NCBI GenBank assembly: GCA_044371545.1
Contig: JBILTM010000283.1
Location: 1 to 5,243 of the forward strand
DNA from: UBA4615 sp044371545
GTDB taxonomy: Bacteria; Pseudomonadota; Gammaproteobacteria; Burkholderiales; Burkholderiaceae_E
Direction: 5' to 3'
DNA length: 5,243 nucleotides
Below, piece after piece: positions 1 to 5,243 of this stretch (the first letter of the stretch is position 1; each line of letters begins with the position of its first letter). Both the position numbers and the translations under genes were made by a program. The notes beneath the pieces are model-generated. The model was not told the DNA's origin. It made no database searches and worked only from the letters and a program-made list of their open reading frames with translations.

Positions 1-1821
1 AAGGCGCCGCCGTCCCAGCCGGACGGGCCGCCGCGGGCGCACGCGGTCGCCGTCGAGGCCGCGGCGGCGCGGCTCGCCGCCGACGGCCTCGCGCCGGCTC
101 CGCTCGCGCTCGCGCTCGGTGCCGCGGGCGCGATGCTCGCGCACGCGACCGGCCTGCAGCCTCGCGACAACCAGTACCGCTGCGCGGCGCACCTGCTCGC
201 GCAGCGCCTGGTCGAGCTCGACACCGGCGAGGGCAAGAGCGTCGCGGTCGCGCTGGCGGCCGGCGTGGCGGCGCTCGCCGGCGCGCCGGTCCACGTGCTG
301 ACCGCCAACGGCTACCTGGCCGGCCGCGACGCAGCCGACTTCGCGGGGTACTACCGGGGCCTCGGGCTGTCGGTCGCCGCGGTCGACGAGACGGGCGACG
401 ACGACGCGCGCCGCGCCGCGTGGCGCGCCGACGTCGCCTACGCGCCGGCCCGCCTGCTCGGCTTCGATGCGCTGCGTGACGGGCTGGCGACCGGCGCCGG
501 CGCGCCGCCGCTGCTGTCGCGGGGCCTGTGCGTGGCGATCGTCGACGAGGCCGACTCGGTGCTGCTCGACGAGGCCCGCACGCCGCTGGTGATCGCGCAG
601 GCGCGGCCCGATCCGGCGCAGCGCGCCCGCGTGTGGCGGGCGCTCGACCTCGCGCGCCGGCTCGCGCCTGGCTCGCAGGTCGAGATCGACGAGGCCGCGG
701 GCACCGCGCGGATGACCGACGCAGGCCGTGCGGCGCTCGCGCGGACGCTCGAGGCGGAGGGCGCCGGCGACGGGCTCGATGCTCGGCGGCGCGCCGACCT
801 CGTCGACCAGGCGCTGGTCGCGCTGCACGTGCTGCGCCGCGACGTGCACTACGTCGTGGTCGAGCGCGCGATCGTGATCGTCGACGCGACGACCGGGCGA
901 CCCTCGCCGGGGCGTCAATGGTCGCGCGACCTGCAGGCGCTGGTCGCGCTCAAGGAGGGCGTGCCCGTGCCGCCGGCCACCGAGGTCTGCGCGAGCGTCA
1001 CGTACCCGCGGCTGCTGGCACGCTACCACCACCTGTGCGGCACCAGCGGCACCCTGCGCGACGCGGCGCGCGAGCTGCGCACCGCCTACGGGCTTCGGGT
1101 CGTGCGGGTCGAGCCGGCGCGGCCCTCGCGCCGGGTGCGCGCACCGACGCGGCTGTTCGCCGAGCGGGACGCCCAGTTCGACGCGGCCGTCGAGCGGGCG
1201 AGCAGGCTCGCCGCGACGGGCCGCTGCGTGCTCGCGGCCACCGACTCGGTGGCCGAATCGGCGGCGCTCGAGGCGCGCTTCGCGGCGCGCGGCGTCGCCG
1301 TGGCCCGGCTCGACGCGCGCCACGACCGCGACGAGCACCGGCTCGTCGCGCAGGCCGGGGACGCCGGCCGGATCACGATCGCGACCCAGATGGCCGGCCG
1401 CGGCACCGACATCCGCCCGACCCCCAGGGCGCTCGCGGCCGGGGGCCTGCACGTGCTCAGCCTGCAGCACAACCGCAGCGCCCGCATCGACCGGCAGGTC
1501 GCCGGACGCGCCGCCCGGCAGGGCGAGCCCGGCAGCGTCGAGCACTGGCTGCGCGTCGCAGACTCGGCGTTCGATCCCGCCCGCCTGCCGGTCGGCCTGC
1601 GGCTGCTCGCGCGGCTCGCCTCGCGCTGCCCGGGCGGCGCCGGCTGGCGCGGCGCGTTCGTCGCCTGCGCGTGGCGGACCTGCCAGCGCTGGTGGCGGAT
1701 CGAGGATCGGGTCGCGCGCGTCGAGGCGCTCGGCCACGATCGGCGCTGGTCAAGGAGGCTGCATTTCGCTACGATCCGAGCATCCGAGAAAAGTTGTCAA
1801 GAAACGCTTGCACCTCGTTGA
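1..1821 (+). CDS. SecA-like preprotein translocase ATPase, 5'-partial, short C-terminal form
   Basis: The frame is open from base 1, giving 606 visible residues; the true start lies left of the window. The Met at base 133 is internal, because SecA-like helical sequence leading into the Q motif lies upstream of it. Numbering from base 1, SecA motifs appear in order: Q58 in PRDNQ; Walker A TGEGKS (75-80); HVLTANGYLA (98-107); GFDALRD (154-160); Walker B VDEADSVLLDEARTPL (181-196). Cross-linking-domain features follow, including TTGRPSPGRQW (297-307), ALKEG and GTSGTL (347-352). The second motor domain has TIATQMAGRGTDI (459-471), GGLHVL (481-486) and RIDRQVAGRAARQG (495-508). SecA is known to drive preproteins through SecYEG by ATP hydrolysis. 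Here the chain ends about 80 residues after the last motor motif, so the helical-wing, two-helix-finger and zinc-binding tail regions are absent or vestigial. I infer an accessory SecA-like motor, not the housekeeping enzyme. Family assignment is secure; function is not. Confidence 0.93.
   Translation, partial: KAPPSQPDGPPRAHAVAVEAAAARLAADGLAPAPLALALGAAGAMLAHATGLQPRDNQYRCAAHLLAQRLVELDTGEGKSVAVALAAGVAALAGAPVHVLTANGYLAGRDAADFAGYYRGLGLSVAAVDETGDDDARRAAWRADVAYAPARLLGFDALRDGLATGAGAPPLLSRGLCVAIVDEADSVLLDEARTPLVIAQARPDPAQRARVWRALDLARRLAPGSQVEIDEAAGTARMTDAGRAALARTLEAEGAGDGLDARRRADLVDQALVALHVLRRDVHYVVVERAIVIVDATTGRPSPGRQWSRDLQALVALKEGVPVPPATEVCASVTYPRLLARYHHLCGTSGTLRDAARELRTAYGLRVVRVEPARPSRRVRAPTRLFAERDAQFDAAVERASRLAATGRCVLAATDSVAESAALEARFAARGVAVARLDARHDRDEHRLVAQAGDAGRITIATQMAGRGTDIRPTPRALAAGGLHVLSLQHNRSARIDRQVAGRAARQGEPGSVEHWLRVADSAFDPARLPVGLRLLARLASRCPGGAGWRGAFVACAWRTCQRWWRIEDRVARVEALGHDRRWSRRLHFATIRASEKSCQETLAPR
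1747..1775 (+). promoter_or_regulatory. Candidate sigma-70-type promoter inside the 3' end of the SecA-like gene
   Basis: TGGTCA (1747-1752, 4/6 to the -35 consensus) and TACGAT (1770-1775, 4/6 to the -10 consensus) are separated by 17 bp. They sit at the start of an unusually A/T-rich stretch for this window. It could drive the adaptor gene independently of the SecA-like gene. It is a match by eye only, and it competes with a second candidate just downstream. Confidence 0.3.
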
Positions 1822-1822
1822 T
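1794..1822 (+). promoter_or_regulatory. Candidate sigma-70-type promoter for the adaptor gene
   Basis: TTGTCA (1794-1799, 5/6 to TTGACA) is followed after 17 bp by GTTGAT (1817-1822, 3/6 to TATAAT). Initiation would fall near 1829, giving a leader of about 15 nt before the GTG at 1844. The -10 element is weak. The locally low G+C and the position across the SecA-like stop codon are the main support. Confidence 0.3.
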
Positions 1823-1843
1823 TTTCAAGTCGGTTCGGTCTGC

Positions 1844-1921
1844 GTGCGTCCGGCGTTCCAGCGTGTCGCCGTGCTCGCGCTGGTCCTTGCGGCCGCCTGC
1901 CTCGCGCCGACGGCCTGGGCG
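1844..1921 (+). other. Sec signal peptide of the adaptor
   Basis: Residues 1-26 from the GTG start show two arginines in the n-region, a hydrophobic core from about residue 8 to 22, and an AWA motif before the predicted cut. The residues before C19 are A-A-A, a poor lipobox, so signal peptidase I cleavage is favoured over lipoprotein processing. Confidence 0.7.
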
Positions 1922-2815
1922 CAGCCGCGCGACGCCGGCGTCGCGCCCCGCGGCCCGTCCGTACCCGCGCGCCCCGGGTCCGCCGCCGCGCCGCCGACGA
2001 TCGGCTCGACGCTCGGTTGCGTGATCGAGCCCGCCGCGTCGGCCGAGGTGGCCGCCGCCGCGCCCGGCGTGCTCGAGTCGGTGTCGGTGGAGCGCGGCTC
2101 GCCCGTGCGGCGCGGACAGGTGATCGCCACGCTGCAGTCCGAGGTCGAGCGGGCCGCGCTGGAGGCCGCCCGCGCGCGAGCGTCGGCCGAGTCCGAGGTC
2201 AACGCGCTCGCCGCCGCGCGCGACCTCGCCAAGCTCAAGCTCAAGCGCATGCACGCGCTCGCCCAGCTCGACTTCGGCGGCCGGCTCGAGCTCGAGAACG
2301 CGGCGGCCGAGTTCGAGATCGCCGACCACAAGCTGCAGCAGGGGCGCGAGGCGCTCGCGGTCGCGCAGCGCGACCACGAGCTCGCGAAGCGCCAGCTCGA
2401 GCAGCGCCAGATCCGCAGCCCGATCGACGGGGTGATCGCCGACCGGCTGCTGAATCCCGGCGAGCGCGTCGACGGCCGCCCGGTCGTGCGCGTGCTCGCG
2501 ATCGACCGCCTGCGCGCCGAGGTGGTCGTGCCGGCCGGCCGGTTCGGGCGGATCCGCGAAGGCATGCACGCGAGCGTGAAGGCCGAGGGCGTGGACGCGC
2601 CCGAGGTCGCGGCGCGCGTCGTGCAGGTCGACCGCTTCGTCGACGCGGCGAGCGGTACGTTCCGCGCCCGGCTGTCGATGCGCAACGTCGACGGCGCCGT
2701 GCCCGCCGGCGTCCGGTGCCAGGTGGTGTTCGACGACGCGGGGGCACCCGCGGTCCGGCCGGCGACGACGGCGCCCCGGGTCCGCCCGTCCCGCGCGGCG
2801 AGCCCCGAGACCTGA
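1844..2815 (+). CDS. Periplasmic adaptor / membrane fusion protein (HlyD/MacA/AcrA type)
   Basis: I chose GTG at 1844 (323 aa) because it gives a clean Sec signal peptide: MRPAFQR, a hydrophobic core, and cleavage after AWA (about residue 26). A TTG at 1808 would add 12 residues with an acid and overlap the SecA-like gene by 14 bp. Neither start has a good Shine-Dalgarno. The mature protein has adaptor architecture: the first lipoyl half (about 75-97, with VERGSPVRRGQ), a helical coiled-coil hairpin rich in E/A/L/K/R (about 100-188), the second lipoyl half with RSPIDGVIADR (191-201), a beta-barrel (about 224-296), and a Pro/Ala-rich tail. Such proteins link an inner-membrane pump to a TolC-like outer-membrane channel in RND, MacAB or type I systems. 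There is no transmembrane anchor after the signal peptide, so it resembles RND/MacA adaptors more than classical HlyD. No pump gene is visible. Adjacency to the giant gene suggests a role in its export (inference). C19 is not in a convincing lipobox. Confidence 0.9.
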   Translation: MRPAFQRVAVLALVLAAACLAPTAWAQPRDAGVAPRGPSVPARPGSAAAPPTIGSTLGCVIEPAASAEVAAAAPGVLESVSVERGSPVRRGQVIATLQSEVERAALEAARARASAESEVNALAAARDLAKLKLKRMHALAQLDFGGRLELENAAAEFEIADHKLQQGREALAVAQRDHELAKRQLEQRQIRSPIDGVIADRLLNPGERVDGRPVVRVLAIDRLRAEVVVPAGRFGRIREGMHASVKAEGVDAPEVAARVVQVDRFVDAASGTFRARLSMRNVDGAVPAGVRCQVVFDDAGAPAVRPATTAPRVRPSRAASPET

Positions 2816-2821
2816 GCGTCG

Positions 2822-2838
2822 GCCGGCCCGCGGCCGGC
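2822..2838 (+). terminator. GC-only hairpin just after the adaptor stop (possible attenuator or terminator stem)
   Basis: GCCGGCC (2822-2828) and GGCCGGC (2832-2838) form a perfect 7-bp stem around a CGC loop, 6 bp past the TGA. No T-tract follows, so it is not a canonical intrinsic terminator. It could stabilise the upstream mRNA end or assist Rho-dependent termination. In DNA this G+C rich it may also be chance. Confidence 0.25.
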
Positions 2839-2841
2839 GGG

Positions 2842-2873
2842 CGGCGTCGCCGCGCATCGACACGGCGTCGCCG
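2842..2873 (+). repeat. Two copies of the palindrome CGGCGTCGCCG, 21 bp apart
   Basis: The 11-mer CGGCGTCGCCG occurs at 2842-2852 and 2863-2873. Each copy is a perfect inverted repeat around one base. The 21-bp spacing is about two helical turns, as for paired operator sites on one DNA face. Similar fragments (GGCGTCGC) occur by chance in neighbouring coding sequence, so an operator role is only a possibility. Confidence 0.3.
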
Positions 2874-2913
2874 TACATGCACCGGGTCTGACCAGATATC
2901 GGCGGCCGCGGAC

Positions 2914-2938
2914 GGTGCCCCGGGGTGCCCCCGATACT
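2914..2938 (+). promoter_or_regulatory. Tandem GGTGCCCC octamers abutting a -10-like hexamer before the giant gene
   Basis: GGTGCCCC occurs at 2914-2921 and 2924-2931, exactly 10 bp apart. It is followed by GATACT (2933-2938, 4/6 to TATAAT). No convincing -35 is present, which would fit an activator-dependent promoter with the octamers as binding sites. Initiation about 7 bases after the hexamer would fall at the ATG itself (2945), implying a leaderless or nearly leaderless mRNA. This agrees with the missing Shine-Dalgarno. Confidence 0.25.
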
Positions 2939-2944
2939 GCCAAG

Positions 2945-5243
2945 ATGGTTCCGTCCCGCGTCCGCGGCCGCCGGGCGCCCGCGATCGAGGCGCTCGAGCC
3001 CAGGCTGCTCCACTCCGGCGACGCCGCCGGCGCGGCGCTGGTCGACGCGGCCTCCTGGTCGCAGGCGGCCGTCTGGTCCGGGGTGCAGGACGGCGCGCCA
3101 CCGGCCCGCGCCTTCGAGGCGACCCAGGCGTCCGAGGCGAGCGCCTCCCGCCCGCCGGGCGGCGACGGGCAGGTGCAGGCGGCCCCTCGCGAGCTGGCGG
3201 TCGTCGACGCCCGGGTGCCCGACGCCGGACGGCTGCTCGCCGACCTCGCCGCGCAGCGGGCCGCGGGCCGCGCGGTCGACGTGCGGGTGCTGGACGAGCA
3301 CGCCGACGCGGTCGCGACGATCGGCCGCGCGCTGGCCGACGCGACCGCGCCGTACGCGGCCGTCCACCTGTTCGGCCACGGCGATACGGGCGAGCTCAGG
3401 CTGGGCGGGGCGCCGCTGGACCTGGCGACGCTGCGGGCGCGCGCGGGCGAGATCGCCGCGTGGTCCGCTGGGCTGACGGCCGACGCGGACCTGCTGCTGT
3501 GGGGCTGCGACACCGGCGCGGGCGGCGCGGGCCGGGCGCTGGTCGAAGGGCTCGCCGCGCTCACCGGCGCCGACGTCGCCGCGAGCGACGACGTCACCGG
3601 CGGGCTGCGCCACGGCGGCGACTGGACGCTGGAGGTGAGCACCGGCGCGATCGAGGCCGGCGCCCCGATCAGTGCGGCGCTCCAGGCGGCCTTCGCCGGC
3701 GCGCTCGGCTTCACGCCGCAGGGCGGCGGCGACACGGCGGTCGTCGGCACGCAGGTCGTGCAGGAGTCCGGCGATGCCGCCAGCACGGCGGGCCGGACCG
3801 TCGCGGCCGGCCCCGCGGGCTCGGTGGTGGTCTGGATCGCCCAAAACGGCGCGAACGACCGCAAGGTGATGGCGCAGCGCTACCTTCCCGACGGCACGCA
3901 GCTGGGCGTCGCGCTCGACGTCGCCGCGGGCGGCAACATCATCAGGACGATGCCTGCCGTCGCCATGGACGCCGACGGCAACTTCATCGTGGCCTGGGAG
4001 CAGGGCGGCAGCGTGCGGGCGCGCTTCTGGAACGCCGAGTCCTCCAATGGTCCGATCGGGTTCGGATCGGCCTTCCGCGTCGACAGCGCCGGCGACATGT
4101 CGGCGAAGACGCAGGTGTCGGTGGCGCTGTCCCAGGACGGCACGCACGGCGTGGTCGCGTGGAGCGAGTCGATCAACAACCGCGTCGACGTGAACGCGCG
4201 GCGCCTGGTCGTCAACACGGGCGCCGCTGCCGTGTCGGGCAGCGAAGTCCTCGTCACCAATGCGCAGGGCTTCGAGGATACTCACCCCGACGTGGCGGTG
4301 CTGAACGACGGCTCGTTCGCGGTGGCCTTCCAGGGCTCGCAGGGCGCCACCGACGGGCGCGGCATCTGGTTGCGCCGATACGGCGCCGGCTCCAACACGC
4401 CCCTGGGCACCTCGGAGCTCGGCGCCGGAGAGCGCGTCGTCGCAGCGGCCAACGACACGACGGTCCGCCCGTCGCTGGCGGTGTCCGCCGACGGCGCCGG
4501 GCTGGTGGTCTGGCAGGAGGGCAGCGGCTCGGCCTCCTCGATCGTCGCGCGGCGCTTCGACATGGTCACGGGGTTCACGGGCCTGGGCGGGTCGTTCAGG
4601 GTCGACACGTCGGCCGGCCTGACGGTGGCCCGGCCCTCCGTGTCCGCCTTCCCGGCCGGTGGCTTCATGGTCGCCTGGGAGGCGTCGGTCGAGCCCGGCG
4701 GCGCGGGCTGGGGGATCCAGGCCCGCCACGTCGATGCGACGGGCACCCTGCTGGGCGCCGCGTTCGCGGCCAATGCCGACACCGTCGGCAACCAGCGCGC
4801 GCCATCGGTGGCGGCCGCCGCCGACCGGGTCCTGTTCGCATGGGTCGGTGTCGGCGCCGACGCCGACGCCCTCGGTCTGCGCGCCTTGAACGTCACCCCC
4901 AACCAGCTGCCCACCGGCGCGGTCGCGATCGTCGGCACGCAGGCCGAGAACCAGACGCTCAGCGCGGACACCAGCGGCATCGGGGACGCCGACGGCCTGG
5001 GAGCGTTCACGTACCAGTGGCTGCGCGACGGCGTCGCGGTCGTCGGCGCCACCGGCACCACCTACCTGCTGGGCGACGCCGACGTGGGCGCGCAGATCAG
5101 CCTGCAGGTCGCATGGACCGATGGCTGGGGCACCCCGGAGTCGCTGACCAGCGCGCCGACCGCGGCGATCGCCAACGTCAACGACCCGCCGACCGGGTCC
5201 GTCCTGATCAGCGGCACGCGGACCGAGAACCAGACGCTCACCG
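2945..5243 (+). CDS. Giant LEPR-XLL / DUF4347 surface or secreted repeat protein, 3'-partial
   Basis: The frame is open from ATG 2945 to the window edge: 766 codons and no stop. The start was chosen because it places LEPRLLHSGD at residues 17-26, where LEPR-XLL proteins carry it; GTG 2915 is an in-frame alternative. There is no Shine-Dalgarno and no Sec signal peptide. Domains in order: the LEPR-XLL motif, a short linker, DUF4347 (about 83-240, with H145-G and G-C188), seven propeller-like repeats (about 262-649), and 93-residue Ig-like repeats from 653 with NxxPTG and ENQTL motifs. Proteins of this family are typically thousands of residues long, secreted and repeat-rich; no C-terminal domain is visible here. 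C188 is the only cysteine in the visible part. The adaptor gene upstream is probably part of its export route (inference). An adhesin or matrix role is likely from architecture but unproven. Confidence 0.92.
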   Translation, partial: MVPSRVRGRRAPAIEALEPRLLHSGDAAGAALVDAASWSQAAVWSGVQDGAPPARAFEATQASEASASRPPGGDGQVQAAPRELAVVDARVPDAGRLLADLAAQRAAGRAVDVRVLDEHADAVATIGRALADATAPYAAVHLFGHGDTGELRLGGAPLDLATLRARAGEIAAWSAGLTADADLLLWGCDTGAGGAGRALVEGLAALTGADVAASDDVTGGLRHGGDWTLEVSTGAIEAGAPISAALQAAFAGALGFTPQGGGDTAVVGTQVVQESGDAASTAGRTVAAGPAGSVVVWIAQNGANDRKVMAQRYLPDGTQLGVALDVAAGGNIIRTMPAVAMDADGNFIVAWEQGGSVRARFWNAESSNGPIGFGSAFRVDSAGDMSAKTQVSVALSQDGTHGVVAWSESINNRVDVNARRLVVNTGAAAVSGSEVLVTNAQGFEDTHPDVAVLNDGSFAVAFQGSQGATDGRGIWLRRYGAGSNTPLGTSELGAGERVVAAANDTTVRPSLAVSADGAGLVVWQEGSGSASSIVARRFDMVTGFTGLGGSFRVDTSAGLTVARPSVSAFPAGGFMVAWEASVEPGGAGWGIQARHVDATGTLLGAAFAANADTVGNQRAPSVAAAADRVLFAWVGVGADADALGLRALNVTPNQLPTGAVAIVGTQAENQTLSADTSGIGDADGLGAFTYQWLRDGVAVVGATGTTYLLGDADVGAQISLQVAWTDGWGTPESLTSAPTAAIANVNDPPTGSVLISGTRTENQTLT
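2993..3022 (+). other. LEPR-XLL N-terminal motif
   Basis: The residues are LEPRLLHSGD (17-26 of the giant protein), preceded by a short basic stretch (RVRGRRAPAIEA). This is the named LEPR-XLL signature found at the extreme N-terminus of very large repeat proteins. Its conservation and terminal position suggest a targeting or processing role, which is inference. Confidence 0.85.
3191..3664 (+). other. DUF4347 domain with caspase-like His/Cys pair
   Basis: About residues 83-240. It begins with the strand ELAVVDARVPD. It contains VHLFGHGDTGEL with H145-G146 and ADLLLWGCDTG with C188, then GADVAASDDVTG and GGDWTLE, all typical of DUF4347. A hydrophobic strand ending in HG and a later hydrophobic strand ending in GC match the catalytic pattern of clan CD cysteine peptidases. 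Peptidase activity is inferred, not shown. Confidence 0.87.
3728..4891 (+). repeat. Seven propeller-like repeats of about 55 residues
   Basis: A strand of type VVxW or VAWE recurs with aromatic residues at W297, W351, W406, F462, W523, W578 and W633, spaced 54, 55, 56, 61, 55 and 55 residues. Most units also carry a preceding P[AS]VA-type strand, a DG turn before the aromatic strand, and a following xARR/xQRY strand. Seven evenly spaced beta-rich units suggest one closed seven-bladed propeller. Confidence 0.65.
4901..5243 (+). repeat. Start of a 279-bp (93-residue) Ig-like repeat array
   Basis: Unit 1 spans 4901-5179. Unit 2 begins at 5180 and is cut by the window edge. In the 64 aligned bases 50 are identical, including 15 in a row (GAGAACCAGACGCTC). 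The protein pattern is NxxPTG, GT, ENQTL, then in unit 1 DADG, YQWLRDG, GATGTTY, GDADVGAQI and VAWTDGWG. This is an Ig-like beta-sandwich repeat common in giant secreted adhesin-type proteins. More copies probably follow. Confidence 0.8.

Noticed and set aside
1753..1765. Perfect AGGAGG at 1753-1758 as the ribosome binding site for an adaptor start at ATT 1763
   Set aside because: ATT is an extremely rare start codon, the spacing is short, and the resulting N-terminus would put about 34 charged residues before the signal peptide core. It lies in SecA-like coding sequence and is probably chance.
1794..1813. Sigma-54-type -24/-12 promoter around the TTGCA at 1808-1812
   Set aside because: The invariant GG expected about 12 bp upstream of the GC reads CA.
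528..2024. Long + strand open frame overlapping the SecA-like gene (498 codons)
   Set aside because: The translation is almost entirely Arg/Ala/Gly/Pro, a shadow of the SecA-like frame, and it crosses the SecA-like/adaptor boundary without forming a domain.
2813..2944. Adaptor and giant gene share a reading frame separated by one in-frame TGA followed by 43 open codons, suggesting a read-through fusion
   Set aside because: Open stretches of this length are expected in DNA this G+C rich. The intervening codons show no domain, and the LEPR-XLL motif normally sits at a true N-terminus.
2925..3476. + strand open frame overlapping the start of the giant gene (183 codons)
   Set aside because: It is Arg/Pro/Ser-rich without motifs. 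The other + frame from 2945 gives clear LEPR-XLL and DUF4347 sequence.
1769..4729. Very long open frame on the minus strand (986 codons) under the adaptor and giant genes
   Set aside because: It is low-complexity, Arg/Gly/Ala/Asp-rich and resembles no family. Very high G+C makes stops rare in all frames, and the + strand frames here encode recognisable domains.
4282..5061. Minus-strand open frame of 259 codons opposite the propeller and Ig-like repeats
   Set aside because: Its composition looks like an antisense shadow (Ala/Pro/Ser/Thr-rich), with no recognisable domain or plausible start context.
2945..5243. RTX calcium-binding nonapeptides or a type I C-terminal signal
   Set aside because: No GGxGxDxxx-type repeats occur in the visible 766 residues, and the C-terminus is outside the window.

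Overview
The window is extremely G+C rich (roughly three quarters G+C by eye), with strong G/C bias at third codon positions. All the convincing genes lie on the + strand. The gene content (a divergent SecA-type ATPase, a Gram-negative periplasmic adaptor, and a giant LEPR-XLL/DUF4347 surface-type protein) and the base composition suggest a high-GC proteobacterium. Burkholderiales-type Betaproteobacteria are my first guess, but no rRNA or housekeeping marker is present to confirm it.

Layout. Positions 1-1821 hold the 3' part of a SecA-like translocase ATPase gene whose start lies left of the window. Both nucleotide-binding domains and the preprotein cross-linking region are recognisable, but the protein stops only about 80 residues after the last motor motifs, so most of the C-terminal region of housekeeping SecA is missing. 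After a 22-bp gap, 1844-2815 encodes an exported HlyD/MacA/AcrA-type membrane fusion protein with a cleavable signal peptide, split lipoyl domain, coiled-coil hairpin and beta-barrel. After a 129-bp intergenic region with several small palindromes and repeats, a very large gene starts at 2945 and runs off the right edge. Its visible 766 codons encode, in order, an N-terminal LEPR-XLL motif, a DUF4347 domain with a caspase-like His-Gly/Gly-Cys pair, seven W-containing repeats of about 55 residues that look like a seven-bladed beta-propeller, and the first units of a 93-residue Ig-like repeat array.

Working hypothesis (inference). The three genes form one export cassette. The giant protein is the cargo and lacks a conventional signal peptide. 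The membrane fusion protein is a periplasmic part of an envelope-spanning conduit. The short SecA-like ATPase may be a dedicated motor or targeting factor. No inner-membrane pump or ABC transporter, outer-membrane channel or RTX-type C-terminal signal is visible, so the secretion route is undetermined. I found no tRNA, rRNA, CRISPR array, insertion sequence or attachment site.
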